NCBI GenBank assembly: GCA_020632875.1
Contig: JACKET010000001.1
Coordinates: 310,001 to 374,000, forward strand
Reading direction: 5' to 3'
DNA length: 64,000 bases
DNA from: Alphaproteobacteria bacterium
Lineage (GTDB): Bacteria > Myxococcota_A > UBA796 > GCA-2862545
In this document: in pieces, positions 60,304 to 64,000 of the stretch
Numbering within the stretch: the first letter of the stretch is position 1
Layout of the letters: every line of letters begins with the position of its first letter
The notes under the pieces: model-generated
Seen by the model: only the letters and a program-made list of their open reading frames with translations
What the model was told of the DNA's origin: nothing
Databases searched by the model: none
Program-made: the position numbers and the translations under genes

Positions 60304-61068
60304 ATGTCCGACCTGCTCGCCGAGATGGCGCGGTCCAGCCGGGCCCGGGCCGAGGGGCTGGATGTCGCGGCGCTCCGCGAGGTCCCCGCGAGCCCCCGGG
60401 CCCTGGTCCTCCCGGAGTTCACGCTCGTCGCCGAGGTGAAGTTCCGCGCGCCGTCCGCCGGGGTCCTCGCGCCTCCCGGGGATGTCCTCGAGCGCGTCGG
60501 AGCCTACGTCGACGCCGGAGCCGCGGCGGTGAGCGTGCTCACCGAGCCCTCGCGGTTCGACGGGCAGCTGGCCTACCTCCGCGCGGCGTCGGACCACGCG
60601 CTCACGATGCGCAAGGACTTCCTCGTCGCGCCCGAGCAGGTCTGGGAGGCCCGTGCACACGGGGCTTCCGGTGTCCTCCTCATCGCGCGGATGCTGGACG
60701 ACGCGGCCCTCGACGCCATGCTGCGCGCCGCGGAGGCCGCGGGGCTGTTCGTGCTCCTCGAGGCCTTCGACGCGGCGGATCTCGCGCGGTGCGACGTGTC
60801 CTGGACGAGCCACCAGCCCCTCCTCGTCGGGGTGAACTGCCGGGACCTCCGGACGCTCGCCGTCGATCCCGACCGGTTCCGCAGCCTCGCGCCGCTCCTC
60901 CCGAAGGGACGTGTCGCCATCGCGGAGAGCGGTCTCGAGACCCCGGAGGACGCCGCACGCGTCGCCGAATGGGGCTATGGAGGAGCCCTGGTGGGCACCG
61001 CGCTCATGCGCGCGGCAGACCCGGGGGCGCTCGTGCGGGCGATGCTCCGGGCGGGAGGCGGAAGGTGA
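60304..61068 (+). CDS. trpC: Indole-3-glycerol phosphate synthase
   Basis: TrpC closes the indole ring. The protein has 254 residues with LVAEVKFRAPSAG, VSVLTEPSRFDG, LTMRKDFLVAPEQVWEARAHGA, LVGVNCRDLRTL and AIAESGL. The family's usual KxxSPSKG is changed to KFRAPSAG, a small variation. Separate from trpF, unlike E. coli. Confidence 0.95.
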   Translation: MSDLLAEMARSSRARAEGLDVAALREVPASPRALVLPEFTLVAEVKFRAPSAGVLAPPGDVLERVGAYVDAGAAAVSVLTEPSRFDGQLAYLRAASDHALTMRKDFLVAPEQVWEARAHGASGVLLIARMLDDAALDAMLRAAEAAGLFVLLEAFDAADLARCDVSWTSHQPLLVGVNCRDLRTLAVDPDRFRSLAPLLPKGRVAIAESGLETPEDAARVAEWGYGGALVGTALMRAADPGALVRAMLRAGGGR

Positions 61069-61678
61069 GGGTCAAGATCTGCGGGCTGCGCACGCTCGAC
61101 GACGTGAAGGCGGCGGTCGACGCGGGAGCCACGGCGGTGGGGTTCGTGTTCACCGAGTCCGTGCGGCGGGTCACGCCGGCCGAGGCCCGGGCGCTGATCG
61201 AAGCCGTGCCCCACGGGGTCGAGGCCATCGCGGTCTTCGACGACATCGGCGACACCGAGCTGATCGCGAAGGTCCTCGACCTCGGGATCGACGGGGTGCA
61301 GGCGCCGGAGCCGCCGCCGGGCCTCGCGCGGGCTGGCGCGTTCTTCCTCCGCTCCGTGCCCGACGGCGACGACCTCGAGGCCCGGCTCGGCGAGCCGAAC
61401 GTCGGCACCATCCTCTCCGGGTCGCTCCGCGGCTGTGTGCTGGTCGACTCCGCATTCGGCGGTGGGTCGGGCCGCGTGGCCGACTGGGAGCGGGTCGAGC
61501 TCGCGTCGGCGGGGCACCCCGTGGTCCTCGCGGGCGGCCTCACGCCCGAGAACGTCGCCGAGGCCATCCGCACCGTGCGGCCCATCGGGGTCGACGTGTC
61601 GAGCGGCGTCGAGCGCGCCCCCGGCCAGAAGGATCCCGAGCGGATCCGCGCATTCGTGAAGGCAGCGAAGGAAGCAGG

Positions 61679-61682
<4 letters not shown>
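61065..61682 (+). CDS. trpF: Phosphoribosylanthranilate isomerase
   Basis: TrpF isomerises PRA to CdRP. The protein has 205 residues from a GTG overlapping trpC. VKICGLRT (catalytic Cys), GFVFTESVRRVTP, VLVDSAFGG and AGGLTPENV are present. The catalytic Asp is in VLVDSA. Confidence 0.95.
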
Positions 61683-62871
<1,189 letters not shown>

Positions 62872-62875
<4 letters not shown>

Positions 62876-63630
62876 GCGCCGCGCGCCTCGAAGCCGCGAT
62901 CCGCAATCCACGCGGCGGACACGGCATCGCGCTCATGCCCTACCTCACCGCGGGGTATCCTGAGAGAGAGGGTTTTCCGGAGCTTCTGGCCCGGGTCGGG
63001 GCCATCGCGGATGCGATCGAGATCGGCGTGCCGTTCACAGATCCCATGGCCGATGGCACCACCATCCAGGAGACTTCTCGCAGAGCCCTCGAGAACGGTG
63101 TCACGCTTCCCTGGATCCTCGACACCGTGAAGCACACGGAGACCCCCGCCGCTTGCGTCCTGATGAGCTACTTCAACCCGCTGCTGGCCTACGGGCTCGA
63201 GCGCCTCGTGGTCGACGCGGCGGATGCGGGGGTGTGCGGGTTCATCGTGCCGGACCTGCCGCTGGAGGAAGCGGGGCCGTTCCGGGAGCTGTGCGAAGCG
63301 CAGGGCCTGGCGCTCGTGATGCTCGTGACGCCGGTGACCGCGCCGGAGCGGCTGAAGCGCGTGTGTGCGGCGTCGAGCGGCTTCGTGTACGCGGTGACGG
63401 TGACGGGGGTGACGGGCACCTCGGCAGACCCGGCGCAGCTCGTGGCCTACCTCACGCGCCTCCGCGCAGTGACCAACCTGCCGGTGTGTGCGGGGTTCGG
63501 GATCCGGAGCCGGGAGGACGTGGCGCGGCTCGAGGGCGTGGCGCACGGGGCGATCGTGGGCACGGCGATGCTCGACGCCTTGCGCGATGGGCGCGATCCG
63601 GTGCGCTTCTTGGAGTCCTTGCGGTCGTGA
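62872..63630 (+). CDS. trpA: Tryptophan synthase alpha chain
   Basis: TrpA splits indole-3-glycerol phosphate. The protein has 252 residues. MPYLTAGYP, IEIGVPFTDPMADG (Glu50, Asp61), MSYFNPLLAYG, VPDLPLEEA, YAVTVTGVTGT and GFGIRSREDV are present. Last trp gene of the cluster. Confidence 0.96.
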
Positions 63631-64000
63631 CGGCCTGCGAGCTCGACCCGCCGGACTGCGCGCTGACCGGGGAGATCGAGAAGCTCGACATCCGGCGGGG
63701 GCCTTCGGTGCCCGAGTTCGTCGCGATGCTCGAAGCGCCGCTCGAGGGCCTCGTCGTGCGGGACGGTGCCCAGCAGGCGGGCACCTGGTCTCTCGACCTC
63801 TCGGAGCTCACCGCCGACACCGCGCGCCTCGGTGAGCAGTGCCCCGACCTCTCGCTCGAGGGGCGCGCGACCCTCACGCTCGAGACGACCGGCGCGACGC
63901 TGACCGGCACCGGAGAGCTCGTGCTCGACAGCTGGACGGTCGAGGGCTGGGAGGCCGAGATCGTCAGCCAGCGCGCCGAGATCGGCCCCTACACGGGCAC
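63627..64000 (+). CDS. Unknown protein, start of a lipoprotein-like gene (3'-truncated)
   Basis: A GTG at 63627 overlaps the trpA stop (GTGA), and the frame is open to the window's right end. It gives TACELDPPDC and a beta-rich, Asp/Glu-rich continuation. The same frame is open upstream inside trpA and reads ARSGALLGVLAVVTAC, a strong lipoprotein signal, but no ATG, GTG or TTG lies just before that signal. The true start is uncertain. Confidence 0.5.
   Translation, partial: MTACELDPPDCALTGEIEKLDIRRGPSVPEFVAMLEAPLEGLVVRDGAQQAGTWSLDLSELTADTARLGEQCPDLSLEGRATLTLETTGATLTGTGELVLDSWTVEGWEAEIVSQRAEIGPYTG

Overview
The window is uniformly GC-rich (by eye near 70%) and densely coded, with genes on both strands and many 1- to 4-base start/stop overlaps. 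Several traits point to a Myxococcota-type (formerly deltaproteobacterial) organism, probably from an environmental genome: many short-signal lipoproteins, two of them carrying long Asp-Thr/Asp-Ala linkers; two Hanks-type Ser/Thr kinases, one fused to an ATPase and a helical-repeat tail; RCC1-like, MORN-like and PPC-like secreted repeat proteins; and many family-less proteins. This is inference from gene style, because no rRNA or other phylogenetic marker is present.

Layout. 0-7 kb: end of a secreted-type protein, an aldo/keto reductase-kinase-phosphatase fusion, a Rieske protein, a membrane protein, and a GntR regulator leading an operon of two unknown genes. 7.0-7.85 kb: a non-coding stretch holding an operator and a large inverted repeat. 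7.8-17.2 kb: Ser/Thr kinase-ATPase, fdhD with an FdhF/YdeP-like molybdoenzyme, an Ala/Lys/Glu-rich protein and an APH-family kinase. 17.2-27 kb: envelope genes (lipoproteins, S41 protease, beta-barrel, MORN protein, old yellow enzyme, 5'-nucleotidase, polytopic membrane protein). 27.0-27.3 kb: a MITE-like nested inverted repeat. 27.3-33.4 kb: small cysteine-rich and zinc-finger proteins, a short pyrophosphatase-like protein, a five-haem cytochrome lipoprotein, a flavin reductase and an EEP-fold protein. 33.5-36.4 kb: speA-speB. 36.4-37.4 kb: about 1 kb of duplicated, palindromic non-coding repeats. 37.4-43.1 kb: hydrolase lipoprotein, clpS, a lipoprotein, a JmjC-like oxygenase, clpA. 43.3-51.8 kb: a Tat-exported sulfite-oxidase-like enzyme with its beta-barrel, RCC1-like, START-like, kinase, CapA-like and PPC-like proteins. 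52.4-64 kb: a trp locus in two parts, trpEG and trpDCFBA, on the same strand and separated by an opposite-strand block with cysD and cysNC.

How the genes work together. SpeA and SpeB convert arginine to putrescine through agmatine. ClpS and ClpA serve N-degron proteolysis. The seven trp genes cover chorismate to tryptophan. CysD and the GTPase part of CysN make APS, but the CysC-like tail of CysN has lost its P-loop lysine and APS-binding region and looks like a dead kinase. FdhD probably matures the neighbouring molybdoenzyme. No CRISPR array, phage, tRNA, rRNA or intact insertion sequence was seen. The observations most worth a second look are the triple fusion with a degenerate HAD domain (517-2103), the dead APS-kinase tail, the palindromic repeat module at 36.5-37.3 kb, the nested inverted repeat at 27.1-27.3 kb, and two lipoprotein-like frames that lack a canonical start codon.
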